Assembly: GCF_964218355.1 (NCBI RefSeq)
Contig: NZ_CAXPMC010000013.1
Coordinates: 1-64,000 of the forward strand
Direction of reading: 5' to 3'
DNA from: Ferrovibrio sp964218355
GTDB lineage: Bacteria > Pseudomonadota > Alphaproteobacteria > Ferrovibrionales > Ferrovibrionaceae
Length of the DNA stretch: 64,000 nt
The notes below the pieces were generated by a model, which did no database searches, was not told the DNA's origin, and saw nothing but the letters and a program-made list of their open reading frames with translations. Position numbers and translations under genes: made by a program. Below are positions 44,838 to 53,841 of this stretch, piece by piece (the stretch's first letter is position 1; every line of letters starts with the position of its first letter).

Positions 44838-45605
44838 CTACTTCACCGTGCTGCGGCGATAGATTTCGATCAGGCCGCGCACGGTGATGTCCGGCACGAT
44901 CCGCTCGATCACCTGGGTCGAGCCCTCGAAGACCGGCGCCAGGCCACCGGTGGAAATCACCTTCATCGGCCGGCCGAATTCCTCGCGGATGCGGGCGACG
45001 ATCCCCTCGATCAGGCCGACATAGCCCCAGAACACGCCGGAATGCATGCAGGCCACGGTGGTGGTGCCGATCACCTGCTTCGGCTTCTCGACCACGATAC
45101 GCGGCAGCAGGGCCGTGGCATTGACCAGCGCCTCGATGGACAGGTTGATGCCCGGTGCGATCACGCCGCCGCAATAGGCCCCGGCCTCGTCGACCACGTC
45201 GAAGGTGGTGGCGGTGCCGAAATCGACGATGATCATCGGCGTTTCCGGAAACAGGATCGCGGCACCCACGGTGTTGCAGATGCGGTCGGCGCCGGCCCCC
45301 TGCCCCTTGACCTCGATGCCGTATCGGACATTCGGCTCGCCCAGCACCAGCGGCTCGACATCGAAATAGCGGGTGCAGAGCCGGCGCAGGTTGAAGGTGG
45401 CCTGCGGCACCACGCTGCCGATGATCGCCGCCGTGATGCTTTTCGGGTCGATCCCCTCGATCTGCATCAGTTGCAGCAGCCAGACGGCATGCTCATCGCC
45501 GGTGCGCATCGCCGAGGTATGCTGGCGCCACTCGCCGACGATGCGGTCGCCGTCGATCACCCCGAACTTGACGTTGGTGTTGTTGGCGTTGATGGCGAGC
45601 AGCAT
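44838..45605 (-). CDS. coaX: Type III pantothenate kinase
   Basis: CoaX (255 residues) phosphorylates pantothenate at the start of coenzyme A synthesis. The second and third motifs are clear: GAGADRICNTVGA and IVDFGTATTFDVV. The N-terminal phosphate motif, usually DxGNTN, reads NANNTN at residues 6-11, so the first acidic residue is Asn. The rest of the protein is of normal length and well conserved. It follows birA by 12 bp. Confidence 0.95.
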   Translation of the reverse strand: MLLAINANNTNVKFGVIDGDRIVGEWRQHTSAMRTGDEHAVWLLQLMQIEGIDPKSITAAIIGSVVPQATFNLRRLCTRYFDVEPLVLGEPNVRYGIEVKGQGAGADRICNTVGAAILFPETPMIIVDFGTATTFDVVDEAGAYCGGVIAPGINLSIEALVNATALLPRIVVEKPKQVIGTTTVACMHSGVFWGYVGLIEGIVARIREEFGRPMKVISTGGLAPVFEGSTQVIERIVPDITVRGLIEIYRRSTVK

Positions 45606-45617
45606 TGGGTCTCTCCC

Positions 45618-46355
45618 TCAGGCGGCCGGAAACACGTCGCCGGCGGTGACGGCCTGCCGGCTGCCGTCCGGCAATTCCAGCAGCAATGCCCCGCTTTCGT
45701 CCAGTGCCGCGAAACGGCCGCGCAATTCGCTGTCCGGCAGGCGCACAACAACCTCGCGACCGATTCCCTGCGCACGGGCCAGCCAGGCCTCCCGCACCGG
45801 CGCGAATCCCTCGCTGCGCCAGCGGCCGAGCCAGTAACCCAGCCGGGCCAGCAGCCAGCCGGCAAAATCCTCGGGCAGCACGGCCACACCATGGGCCGAC
45901 AGCGCCGTGGCCGCATAGGGCGTGTCGGGCGGGAAATGGGCCAGATTGACGCCGATCCCGACGATCACCCAGTCGAGACCGCCATCCGGCGCCGTACGCG
46001 ATTCCAGCAGGATTCCCGCGATCTTGGCGCCAGCAACCAGCACATCATTCGGCCATTTGCAGGTCACCTGCCCGCGCAGCGCGGGCGCAGCGAGATCCAG
46101 AGCCTCGGTCACCGCCACCGCCACCAGGAAGGACAGCCGTGCAGCCTCTGCCGGCGTCACCCGCGGCCGCAGCAGCAGCGACAGGAACAGGTTGCCTTCG
46201 GGGGAGTCCCAGCTGCGCCCCCGGCGCCCGCGGCCGGCCGTCTGCCGCCGGGCCAGCACCGCCAGCCCTTCCGGCGCACCGGCTTCGGCCCGGCGCCGGA
46301 CTTCCTCGCTGGTACTGTCGAGGCTGTCGAAAGCCTGCAGGCTCCAGGCTGTCAT
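45618..46355 (-). CDS. birA: Biotin--[acetyl-CoA carboxylase] ligase (no repressor domain)
   Basis: This 245-residue enzyme attaches biotin to carboxylase carrier proteins. The biotin-AMP loop is GRGRRGRSWDSPEGN near residue 41, and KWPNDVLV and KIAGILLES follow. There is no N-terminal helix-turn-helix, so it is a mono-functional ligase. A C-terminal SH3-like domain ends the protein. It lies 37 bp downstream of nuoN, the conserved location in alphaproteobacteria. Confidence 0.95.
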   Translation of the reverse strand: MTAWSLQAFDSLDSTSEEVRRRAEAGAPEGLAVLARRQTAGRGRRGRSWDSPEGNLFLSLLLRPRVTPAEAARLSFLVAVAVTEALDLAAPALRGQVTCKWPNDVLVAGAKIAGILLESRTAPDGGLDWVIVGIGVNLAHFPPDTPYAATALSAHGVAVLPEDFAGWLLARLGYWLGRWRSEGFAPVREAWLARAQGIGREVVVRLPDSELRGRFAALDESGALLLELPDGSRQAVTAGDVFPAA

Positions 46356-46392
46356 GCCGTGCCGGCGGCCGCCCCGGTCAGCCGCTTCCCCG

Positions 46393-47853
46393 TCAGGGGA
46401 ACAGCGCCCTGGCGGCGGTTTCAGCGGCGGCCAGCAGCGGCCCCGGCAGCACGAAGAACAGAATGGTGAACAGGCCGGTCACCGTCATCACCGCCCCCAG
46501 CTCGCCGCGCACCGGCTTGGCCAGCGGTTCGGCCGCATCGTCGAAATACATGATCTTGATGATGCGCAGGTAGTAATAGGCACCGACCACCGAGCTGAGC
46601 ACGCCGATCACCGCCAGCGTATAGAGATGGGCATTGATCGCGGCCATGAAGATGTAGAACTTGCCGAAGAAGCCGGCCAGCGGCGGCACGCCTGCCAGCG
46701 AAAACATGAAGGCCGCCAGCAGCAGCGCCATGCCCGGATGGGTCTTCGACAGGCCGGCCAGATCCTGGACGCCCTCGACCATCTGGTCCTTCTGGCGCAT
46801 GGCGAGGATGCAGGCGAAGGTGCCGACATTCATGGCCAGATAGATCGCCAGATAAATCAGGATGCCGCGCACCCCTTCTTCCGTGCCCGCAGCCAGACCG
46901 ACCAAGGCATAGCCGACATGGCCGATGGAGGAATACGCCATCAGGCGTTTGATGTTGGTCTGCGCGATGGCAGCAAAGGCGCCGAGGATCATGCTCAGTG
47001 CGCTGATCACGATGACGATCTGCTGCCACTCGCCAACGATCTCGCCGAACGGGCTGAGCAGCGCGCGGACAAACAGGGTCATCGCCGCCACTTTCGGCGC
47101 CACGGCGAAGAAGGCCGTTACCGGGGTTGGCGCACCCTCGTAGACATCCGGGGTCCACATGTGGAACGGCACCGCCGAGACCTTGAAGGCGAGGCCGGCA
47201 CTGAGGAAGACGATACCGATGACCAGGCCGATCGAGGCCTGGCCGCCGCCGGTCAGGGCCGCGGACAGGCTCTGGGCGATCAGCGGGAAACTGGTGCTGC
47301 CGGTGAAACCGTAGATCATCGAGCAGCCGTAAAGCAGCATGCCGGACGACAGGGCACCAAGCACGAAATATTTCAGGCCGGCCTCGGTGGCACGGCTGGA
47401 ATCGCGCTTGAAGGCCGCCATCACATAGAGGGACAGCGACTGCAGCTCGATACCGAGATACAGTGCGATCAGGTCGTTGGCCGAAACCATCATCAGCATG
47501 CCAATGCTGGCCAGCAGGATCAGCACCGGATATTCGAACCGTTCCATCCGCTCGTAACGGATGAATCCGAGCGACAGGATCACGGCAAAGGCCGAGCCCA
47601 GCAGGATCAGGATCTTGGCGAAGCGGGCAAAGCCGTCGACCACGAACAGGCCCTCGAAGGTCGTCTGCTGTGCCGTTGGCAGGCAGGTCACCAGCGCCAT
47701 GGTCACAGCGAGGATGGCCACCGCCAGCCAGGAAACCAGCCGGGTGGAACCGTCGCCGCGGAAGACGCCGAACATCAGCAGCGCCATGGTCGCGATGGCG
47801 AGCCAGATCTCCGGATAGGCAGGCGCGAGGGCCGGGAGCGAAATTGCGGTCAC
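46393..47853 (-). CDS. nuoN: NADH-quinone oxidoreductase subunit N
   Basis: NuoN (about 486 residues) is one of the three antiporter-like proton-pumping subunits of complex I, with 14 predicted membrane helices. Characteristic stretches include FKVSAVPFHMWTPDVYEGAP and IKRLMAYSSIGHVGY. I use the GTG at 47853, which has AGGAG seven bases upstream; codons further up lie inside nuoM. It is the last gene of the nuo operon. Confidence 0.96.
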   Translation of the reverse strand: MTAISLPALAPAYPEIWLAIATMALLMFGVFRGDGSTRLVSWLAVAILAVTMALVTCLPTAQQTTFEGLFVVDGFARFAKILILLGSAFAVILSLGFIRYERMERFEYPVLILLASIGMLMMVSANDLIALYLGIELQSLSLYVMAAFKRDSSRATEAGLKYFVLGALSSGMLLYGCSMIYGFTGSTSFPLIAQSLSAALTGGGQASIGLVIGIVFLSAGLAFKVSAVPFHMWTPDVYEGAPTPVTAFFAVAPKVAAMTLFVRALLSPFGEIVGEWQQIVIVISALSMILGAFAAIAQTNIKRLMAYSSIGHVGYALVGLAAGTEEGVRGILIYLAIYLAMNVGTFACILAMRQKDQMVEGVQDLAGLSKTHPGMALLLAAFMFSLAGVPPLAGFFGKFYIFMAAINAHLYTLAVIGVLSSVVGAYYYLRIIKIMYFDDAAEPLAKPVRGELGAVMTVTGLFTILFFVLPGPLLAAAETAARALFP

Positions 47854-47875
47854 GGGACTACTCCTGTCTTCCGCC

Positions 47876-49390
47876 TTAGCGGGCCGCGGTGGCAACCGCC
47901 TTCGCGGCCGCCAGTGCGGTCTGATGCTGATCGAGCAGGTTCTGGACCGAGACGGCCAGAACGTCGAGGAACGGTGCCGGATAGATACCCATCCACAGGG
48001 CAAGGATCACCAGGGGCGCAAAGGTGGCGATCTCGCGCGGATTCATGTCCAGCATCGCCTTGACATCATCCTTGTTCAGCTCGCCGAACACCACGCGGCG
48101 ATACAGCCACAGGGCATAGGCGGCCGACAGGATCACGCCGGTGGTGGCGATCAGGGCGACCCAGGTATTGGCCTGGAAGGCGCCGACCAGGGTCAGCAGC
48201 TCGCCGACGAAGCCGCCGGTGCCCGGCAGGCCGACATTGGCCATGGTGAACAGCATGAACACCAGGGCGTATTTCGGCATGTTGCTGGCAAGGCCGCCAT
48301 AGCGGGCGATCTCGCGGGTATGCAGGCGGTCGTAGACCACGCCGACGCAGAGGAACAATGCACCCGAGACGATGCCATGGCTGAGCATCTGGAAGATGGC
48401 GCCCTCGATGCCCTGGGTGTTGAGCGCAAAGATGCCCATGGTGACGAATCCCATATGCGCCACCGAGGAATAGGCAATCAGCTTTTTCATGTCTTCCTGC
48501 ATCAGCGCCACCAGCGAGGTGTAGACGATGGCGATGACGCTGAGCGCGAAGACAAAAGGTGCGAAATACTCCGAGGCCAGCGGGAACATCGGCAGCGAGA
48601 AGCGCAGGAAGCCGTAGCCACCCATCTTCAGCAGCACGCCGGCAAGGATCACTGAGCCTGCGGTCGGCGCCTCGACATGGGCATCCGGCAGCCAGGTATG
48701 CACCGGCCACATCGGCATCTTCACTGCGAAGGATGCGAAGAAGGCCAGCCACAGCCAGATCTGCGCCGTGCCCGAAAACAGCCCGGTCTTCATCAGGCTC
48801 GGAATGTCGGTGGTGCCGGCGGTGAAGTACATATACAGGATCGCCAGCAGCATCAGCACCGAGCCGAGCAGCGTGTAGAGGAAGAACTTGAAGCTGGCAT
48901 AGATGCGGCGCTTGCCGCCCCAGATGCCGATGATCAGGAACATCGGGATCAGGCCGGCCTCGAAGAACAGGTAGAACAGCACCAGGTCCAGCGCGCAAAA
49001 GACGCCGATCATCAGGGTTTCCATGACCAGGAAGGCGATCATGTATTCCTTGACGCGGGTGCCGATGGCGTCCCACGAGGCCAGGATGCACAGCGGCATC
49101 AGGAAGGTGGTCAGGATGACGAACAGCATCGAGATGCCGTCGACACCCATATGGTAATTGATGCCGGCGCCGATCCAGTCGGTCTTCTCGACGAACTGGA
49201 AGGATGCCGTGGTGTTGTCGAAATTCAGCCAGATCAGCAGCGATACCAGGAAGGTGATCGTGGTGGTCCACAGGGCGACCGAGCGGGCATTGCGGGCCGT
49301 GATCTCGTCCGGCCCGCGCGCCAGCAGGATGAAGGCGGCGCCAACCAGTGGCAGGAAGGTGACGATCGACAGCAGGGGCATACTCGACAT
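47876..49390 (-). CDS. nuoM: NADH-quinone oxidoreductase subunit M
   Basis: NuoM (504 residues) is an antiporter-like subunit in the distal part of the complex I membrane arm. The conserved glutamate region (FEAGLIPMFLIIGIWG), MWPVHTWLPDAHVEAPT and KKLIAYSSVAHMGF with its lysine residues are present. GAGGAACC lies just before the ATG at 49390. Confidence 0.97.
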   Translation of the reverse strand: MSSMPLLSIVTFLPLVGAAFILLARGPDEITARNARSVALWTTTITFLVSLLIWLNFDNTTASFQFVEKTDWIGAGINYHMGVDGISMLFVILTTFLMPLCILASWDAIGTRVKEYMIAFLVMETLMIGVFCALDLVLFYLFFEAGLIPMFLIIGIWGGKRRIYASFKFFLYTLLGSVLMLLAILYMYFTAGTTDIPSLMKTGLFSGTAQIWLWLAFFASFAVKMPMWPVHTWLPDAHVEAPTAGSVILAGVLLKMGGYGFLRFSLPMFPLASEYFAPFVFALSVIAIVYTSLVALMQEDMKKLIAYSSVAHMGFVTMGIFALNTQGIEGAIFQMLSHGIVSGALFLCVGVVYDRLHTREIARYGGLASNMPKYALVFMLFTMANVGLPGTGGFVGELLTLVGAFQANTWVALIATTGVILSAAYALWLYRRVVFGELNKDDVKAMLDMNPREIATFAPLVILALWMGIYPAPFLDVLAVSVQNLLDQHQTALAAAKAVATAAR

Positions 49391-49408
49391 GGTTCCTCGC
49401 TCCCCCGC

Positions 49409-51346
49409 TCAGTGGCCTGACACGGTGAAGAAATAGGTCACCAGCACCGCCACGCCGATCAGCATGGCAAAGGCATAGTGATAGACGTAGCCGGACTGCA
49501 GCACCGAGGCGCGGCGGGCCAGCCGGATCACCGCGGCGGCAAAGCCGTCCGGGCCGAAGCCGTCGATGATCCTGCCATCGCCACCCTTCCACAGCACACG
49601 GCCGAGCCACATGGACGGGCGGACGAAGACCAGATTGTACAGCTCGTCGAAATACCACTTGTTCAGCAGGAACTGGTACAGCAGCGTATGCTGGCTGGCG
49701 ACCCGGCCCGGCAGGGCGGTGTCGCGGATATAGGCCCACCAGGCCACCGCGATGCCGACGATGCCGACGATGATCGGGCCGATCTTGACCAGCAGCGGCA
49801 CGTGATGGGCTTCCTCCATCGCCTTGTGGCTGTCGAGGATCAGGATCGAGCTGCCCCAGAATTCCTTCCAATGATGGCCGATGAAGCCGTCGGCGAAGAG
49901 AATACCGGCGAACACCGCGCCCACGGCCAACACGCCCAGCGGCAGCAGCATCACCAGCGGGCTTTCATGCACGTGTTCCATCACGTGATGATCGGCCCGC
50001 GGCGCACCGTGGAAGGTCATGAACAGCAGCCGCCAGGAATAGAAGGCGGTCAGGATTGCCGCCGCCATGCCCATCACATAGGCGAACTGCCCGACCCCGC
50101 TGCCGGATGCAAAAGCGACCTCGAGGATCATGTCCTTGGAATAGTAGCCGGCGAAGATCGGGAAACCGGCCAGTGCCAGGCTGCCGATCCACATCATCAC
50201 ATAGGTGACCTTGATATGCTTCCACAGGCCGCCCATCCGGCGCATGTCCTGCTCGCCGTCGACGGCATGGATCACCGAGCCGGCACCGAGGAACAGCAAC
50301 GCCTTGAAGAAGGCATGGGTGAACAGGTGGAAGATGGCGGCCGGATAGGCCGAGACGCCCAGCGCGAAGAACATGTAGCCGAGCTGCGAACAGGTCGAAT
50401 AGGCGATCACCCGCTTGATGTCGTTCTGCGCGAGGCCGATGGTGGCGGCGAAGAAGGCGGTCGAAGCGCCGATGACGGTGACGAAGGCCAGCGTGTCGGG
50501 CGCATATTCGAACAACGGCGAGCAGCGCGCCACCATGAAGACGCCGGCCGTGACCATGGTCGCGGCATGGATCAGGGCCGAAACCGGGGTTGGGCCTTCC
50601 ATCGCATCCGGCAGCCAGGTGTGCAGGCCGAGCTGGGCCGATTTGCCCATGGCGCCAAGGAACAGCAGGAAGGTAGCGACCGTCAGGATGTCCCAGTCCT
50701 TCCACAGGAAATGGAAGGTCTTGCCGGCGAGATCCGGGGCGGCGCCGAACACCGTCTCGAAGCTGACCGAGCCGGTGGCGAAAAACAGCGTCATGATGCC
50801 GAGTGCGAATCCGAAATCGCCGACACGGTTGACCACGAAGGCCTTGATCGCCGCCGCATTGGCCGAGGGCTTCTTAAACCAGAAACCGATCAGCAGATAG
50901 GAGGCGAGGCCGACGCCCTCCCAGCCCATGTAGAGCTGGACGAAATTGTCCGCCGTGATCAGCATCAGCATGGCGAAGGTGAACAGCGACAGATAGGCGA
51001 AGAAGCGCGGGCGGTGCGGATCGTGGCTCATGTAGCCGATCGAATAGACATGCACCACGGCCGACACGGTATTAACCACCACCAGCATCACGGCGGTCAG
51101 CTGGTCGATCTTCAGCGCCCAGTCGACGCGGAAATCGCCCGAGTAAATCCAGTCGAGCACCTTCACGGTGACGACCTGCTCCTGGCCGATCACCAGGTAG
51201 AAAGCGACCCAGGACAGCACGGCCGCCAGACAGACCGAGCCGGTGGTCAGCGCCATCGCCGCGGCATCGCCGATGCGACGGCCGCCAAGGCCGGCCAGGA
51301 TCGCGGCCAGCAGCGGCAGGAAAACGATCAGATGGTACATCGTCAT
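49409..51346 (-). CDS. nuoL: NADH-quinone oxidoreductase subunit L
   Basis: NuoL (645 residues) is the most distal antiporter-like subunit, with a long amphipathic C-terminal helix that runs along the membrane arm. LGLHTWLPDAMEGPTPVSAL, WEGVGLASYLLIGFWF and KRVIAYSTCSQLGYMF are diagnostic. Its length is slightly above the E. coli protein. It starts 9 bp after nuoK. Confidence 0.97.
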   Translation of the reverse strand: MTMYHLIVFLPLLAAILAGLGGRRIGDAAAMALTTGSVCLAAVLSWVAFYLVIGQEQVVTVKVLDWIYSGDFRVDWALKIDQLTAVMLVVVNTVSAVVHVYSIGYMSHDPHRPRFFAYLSLFTFAMLMLITADNFVQLYMGWEGVGLASYLLIGFWFKKPSANAAAIKAFVVNRVGDFGFALGIMTLFFATGSVSFETVFGAAPDLAGKTFHFLWKDWDILTVATFLLFLGAMGKSAQLGLHTWLPDAMEGPTPVSALIHAATMVTAGVFMVARCSPLFEYAPDTLAFVTVIGASTAFFAATIGLAQNDIKRVIAYSTCSQLGYMFFALGVSAYPAAIFHLFTHAFFKALLFLGAGSVIHAVDGEQDMRRMGGLWKHIKVTYVMMWIGSLALAGFPIFAGYYSKDMILEVAFASGSGVGQFAYVMGMAAAILTAFYSWRLLFMTFHGAPRADHHVMEHVHESPLVMLLPLGVLAVGAVFAGILFADGFIGHHWKEFWGSSILILDSHKAMEEAHHVPLLVKIGPIIVGIVGIAVAWWAYIRDTALPGRVASQHTLLYQFLLNKWYFDELYNLVFVRPSMWLGRVLWKGGDGRIIDGFGPDGFAAAVIRLARRASVLQSGYVYHYAFAMLIGVAVLVTYFFTVSGH

Positions 51347-51355
51347 CGTGCCGCC

Positions 51356-51664
51356 TCAGCCCTTCATCATGTTGATGTCTTCAACCGCGATGCTGCCACG
51401 GTTGCGGAAATAGACCACCAGGATGGCCAGACCGATCGCCGCCTCGCCGGCCGCCACGGTCAGCACGAACAGCGCGAAAACCTGGCCGACCAGGTCATGC
51501 AGGTGGGTCGAAAACGCCACCAGGTTCAGGTTCACCGCCAGCAGCATCAGTTCAACCGACATCAGGATGACGATGACGTTCTTGCGGTTGAGGAAGATGC
51601 CGAACACGCCCAGTGTGAACAGGATCGCGGCGACGGTCAGGTAATGTCCGAGTCCGATGGTCAT
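51356..51664 (-). CDS. nuoK: NADH-quinone oxidoreductase subunit K
   Basis: NuoK (102 residues) is a small membrane subunit with three transmembrane helices. Glutamates in MSVELMLLAVNLN and AAGEAAIGLAI belong to the proton pathway. The ATG at 51664 gives MTIGLGHYLTVAAILFTLG, the typical start; the longer frame overlaps nuoJ. Confidence 0.96.
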   Translation of the reverse strand: MTIGLGHYLTVAAILFTLGVFGIFLNRKNVIVILMSVELMLLAVNLNLVAFSTHLHDLVGQVFALFVLTVAAGEAAIGLAILVVYFRNRGSIAVEDINMMKG

Positions 51665-51683
51665 GATCTGCGTCCCGATCCGT

Positions 51684-52292
51684 TCATATGCCCTGGTGGG
51701 GTTCGACCTTGCGCACCGCCACGGCATCCTCGCGGCGGCGGCTGACCTGCTCGGCGATGCTCTGGCGCCGCACGCCCGGCCGCGACCGCAGGGTCAGCAC
51801 GATGGCGCCGATCATGGCGACCAGCAGGATCAGCCCGGCACCCTGGAACAGGTAGATATACTTCGTGTACAGCACCGCACCCAGGGCATGGGTATTGGTC
51901 ACCTCGGCCGGCACCGGCGTGGTGGCCACCTGCTGCGCTGCCGGGCTGATCACCCAGCCGCCCAGCACCAGCAGCAGCTCGATCAGCAGGATGAAACCGA
52001 TCAGGCCGCCGATCGGCAGATACTGCAGGAAGCCCTGGCGCAGTTCGACGAAGTTGATGTCCAGCATCATGACGACGAACAGGAACAGCACGGCGACGGC
52101 GCCGACATAGACGATCACCAGGATCATCGCCAGGAATTCCGCGCCCATCAGGACGAACAGTCCGGCCGCGTTGAAGAAGGCCAGGATCAGGAACAGCACG
52201 CTGTGCACCGGGTTGCGCGAGGCGGTCACCATGAAAGCCGAAGCCACGGTGATCGCCGCGAACAGGTAGAAGGCCAAGGCCTGGATAATCAT
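51684..52292 (-). CDS. nuoJ: NADH-quinone oxidoreductase subunit J
   Basis: NuoJ (202 residues) has five membrane helices and contributes to the E-channel of complex I. The block EFLAMILVIVYVGAVAVLFLF is the conserved third helix, whose pi-bulge changes during turnover in characterised complexes. The ATG at 52292 opens MIIQALAFYLFAA. The C-terminal tail from about residue 170 is charged and cytoplasmic. Confidence 0.96.
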   Translation of the reverse strand: MIIQALAFYLFAAITVASAFMVTASRNPVHSVLFLILAFFNAAGLFVLMGAEFLAMILVIVYVGAVAVLFLFVVMMLDINFVELRQGFLQYLPIGGLIGFILLIELLLVLGGWVISPAAQQVATTPVPAEVTNTHALGAVLYTKYIYLFQGAGLILLVAMIGAIVLTLRSRPGVRRQSIAEQVSRRREDAVAVRKVEPHQGI

Positions 52293-52317
52293 CGTTAACC
52301 CCCTCGCCTGCGTGCGC

Positions 52318-52806
52318 TCAGCGATACGGCGCGTCGGCGGCGATGTTGCGCGAAATCTCGTATTCCCAGCGCTCGCCATTCGCCAGCAGCTTGTCCTTGT
52401 CGTAGAACAGCTCCTCGCGGGTTTCGGTGGCGAACTCGAAATTCGGCCCCTCGACGATGGCGTCCACCGGGCAGGCTTCCTGGCAGAAGCCGCAGTAGAT
52501 GCACTTGGTCATGTCGATGTCGTAACGCGTGGTGCGGCGCGAGCCATCGTCGCGCGGTTCGGCCTCGATGGTGATCGCCTGGGCCGGGCAGATCGCCTCG
52601 CACAGCTTGCAGGCAATGCAGCGTTCCTCGCCGTTGGCGTAGCGGCGCAGCGCATGCTCGCCGCGGAAGCGCGGGCCGAGCGGACCCTTCTCGTACGGGT
52701 AATTCACCGTCGCCCGCTTCTTGAACATGTAGCTGAAGGTCAGGCCCAGTCCCTTCACCACTTCCCAGAGGAAGATCGTGCGGGCACCGCGATCGAGCAG
52801 AGCCAT
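52318..52806 (-). CDS. nuoI: NADH-quinone oxidoreductase subunit I
   Basis: NuoI (162 residues) carries two 4Fe-4S clusters (N6a, N6b) linking NuoG to NuoB. The ligands are Cys63, 66, 69, 73 and Cys102, 105, 108, 112, in two CxxCxxCxxxCP motifs. The N-terminal helix anchors it to the membrane arm. It starts 3 bp after nuoH. Confidence 0.98.
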   Translation of the reverse strand: MALLDRGARTIFLWEVVKGLGLTFSYMFKKRATVNYPYEKGPLGPRFRGEHALRRYANGEERCIACKLCEAICPAQAITIEAEPRDDGSRRTTRYDIDMTKCIYCGFCQEACPVDAIVEGPNFEFATETREELFYDKDKLLANGERWEYEISRNIAADAPYR

Positions 52807-52809
52807 GGC

Positions 52810-53841
52810 TTACACCCCTTTCGGCAGCAGGTCGAAGGCGATGAGAACGCCCGCGGTGGCCACCACCCAGAACAGTGAAAACGGCAGGAACACCTTCCAG
52901 CCCAGGCGCATCAGCTGGTCGTAGCGGTAGCGCGGCACGGTGGCGCGCACCCAGATGAAGACGAACAGCAGCACGAAAATCTTCAGGCAGAACCAGATGA
53001 CGCCCGGGATCCAGTTGAACGGCGCGACGTCGAAGGGCGGCAGCCAGCCCCCGAGGAACAGGATCGTGGTCATGCCCGACATCAGGATCATGTTCGCGTA
53101 TTCGCCGAGGAAGAACAGGGCGAAGGTCATCGACGAATATTCGACCTGGTAACCGGCAACCAGTTCGGCTTCGGCTTCCGGCAGGTCGAAGGGATGCCGG
53201 TTGGTCTCGGCCAGCGCCGAGATGAAAAAGACGACGAACATCGGGAACAGCGGCAGGGCGAACCACACCGTCTTCTGTGCCTCGACGATGGCACTCAGAT
53301 TGAGCGAGCCGACGCAGAGCAGCACGGTGATGATCACGAAGCCCATCGAGACTTCATAGGACACCATCTGCGCCGAGGAGCGCAGCGCGCCGAGGAAGGC
53401 GTAGCGCGAATTCGACGACCAGCCGGCGATGATGATGCCGTAAACGCCCAGCGACGAGATGGCGAAGAGATACAGGATGCCGACATTGATGTTGGCGATC
53501 ACCCAGCCCTCGCTGACCGGAATCACCGCCCAGGCGATCAGCGCGAGAATGAAGGTGATGCAGGGAGCCGCCACGAACAGGAACTTGTTGGCGCCCGAAG
53601 GGATGATCGGCTCCTTGAAGATCAGCTTGACCGCATCCGCGAAGGGCTGCAGCAGGCCGAAGGGCCCGACCACATTGGGGCCCATGCGCAGCGACATCGC
53701 CGCCAGCACCTTGCGTTCCATCAGGGTGAGATACGCCACCGCGATCAGCAGCGGCACCACCAGCAGCAGGATATGGACGAGGATCACCCCGCCCGGGAAG
53801 ACGTAGCCCGTCCAGAGAATGTTCCAGAAACCGTCAGTCAT
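52810..53841 (-). CDS. nuoH: NADH-quinone oxidoreductase subunit H
   Basis: NuoH (343 residues, eight helices) forms much of the ubiquinone chamber. ERKVLAAMSLRMGPNVVGPFG, the ALAETNRHPFDLPEAEAELV loop and GWSSNSRYAFLGALR are present. The ATG at 53841 overlaps nuoG by 8 bp. Confidence 0.97.
   Translation of the reverse strand: MTDGFWNILWTGYVFPGGVILVHILLLVVPLLIAVAYLTLMERKVLAAMSLRMGPNVVGPFGLLQPFADAVKLIFKEPIIPSGANKFLFVAAPCITFILALIAWAVIPVSEGWVIANINVGILYLFAISSLGVYGIIIAGWSSNSRYAFLGALRSSAQMVSYEVSMGFVIITVLLCVGSLNLSAIVEAQKTVWFALPLFPMFVVFFISALAETNRHPFDLPEAEAELVAGYQVEYSSMTFALFFLGEYANMILMSGMTTILFLGGWLPPFDVAPFNWIPGVIWFCLKIFVLLFVFIWVRATVPRYRYDQLMRLGWKVFLPFSLFWVVATAGVLIAFDLLPKGV

Noticed and set aside
44833..45174. 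Longer RNase J reading frame of 667 codons
   Set aside because: The added 114 residues lie inside coaX in a different frame and have a composition typical of a shadow. The MSERLDRNSLYF start is conserved in the family.
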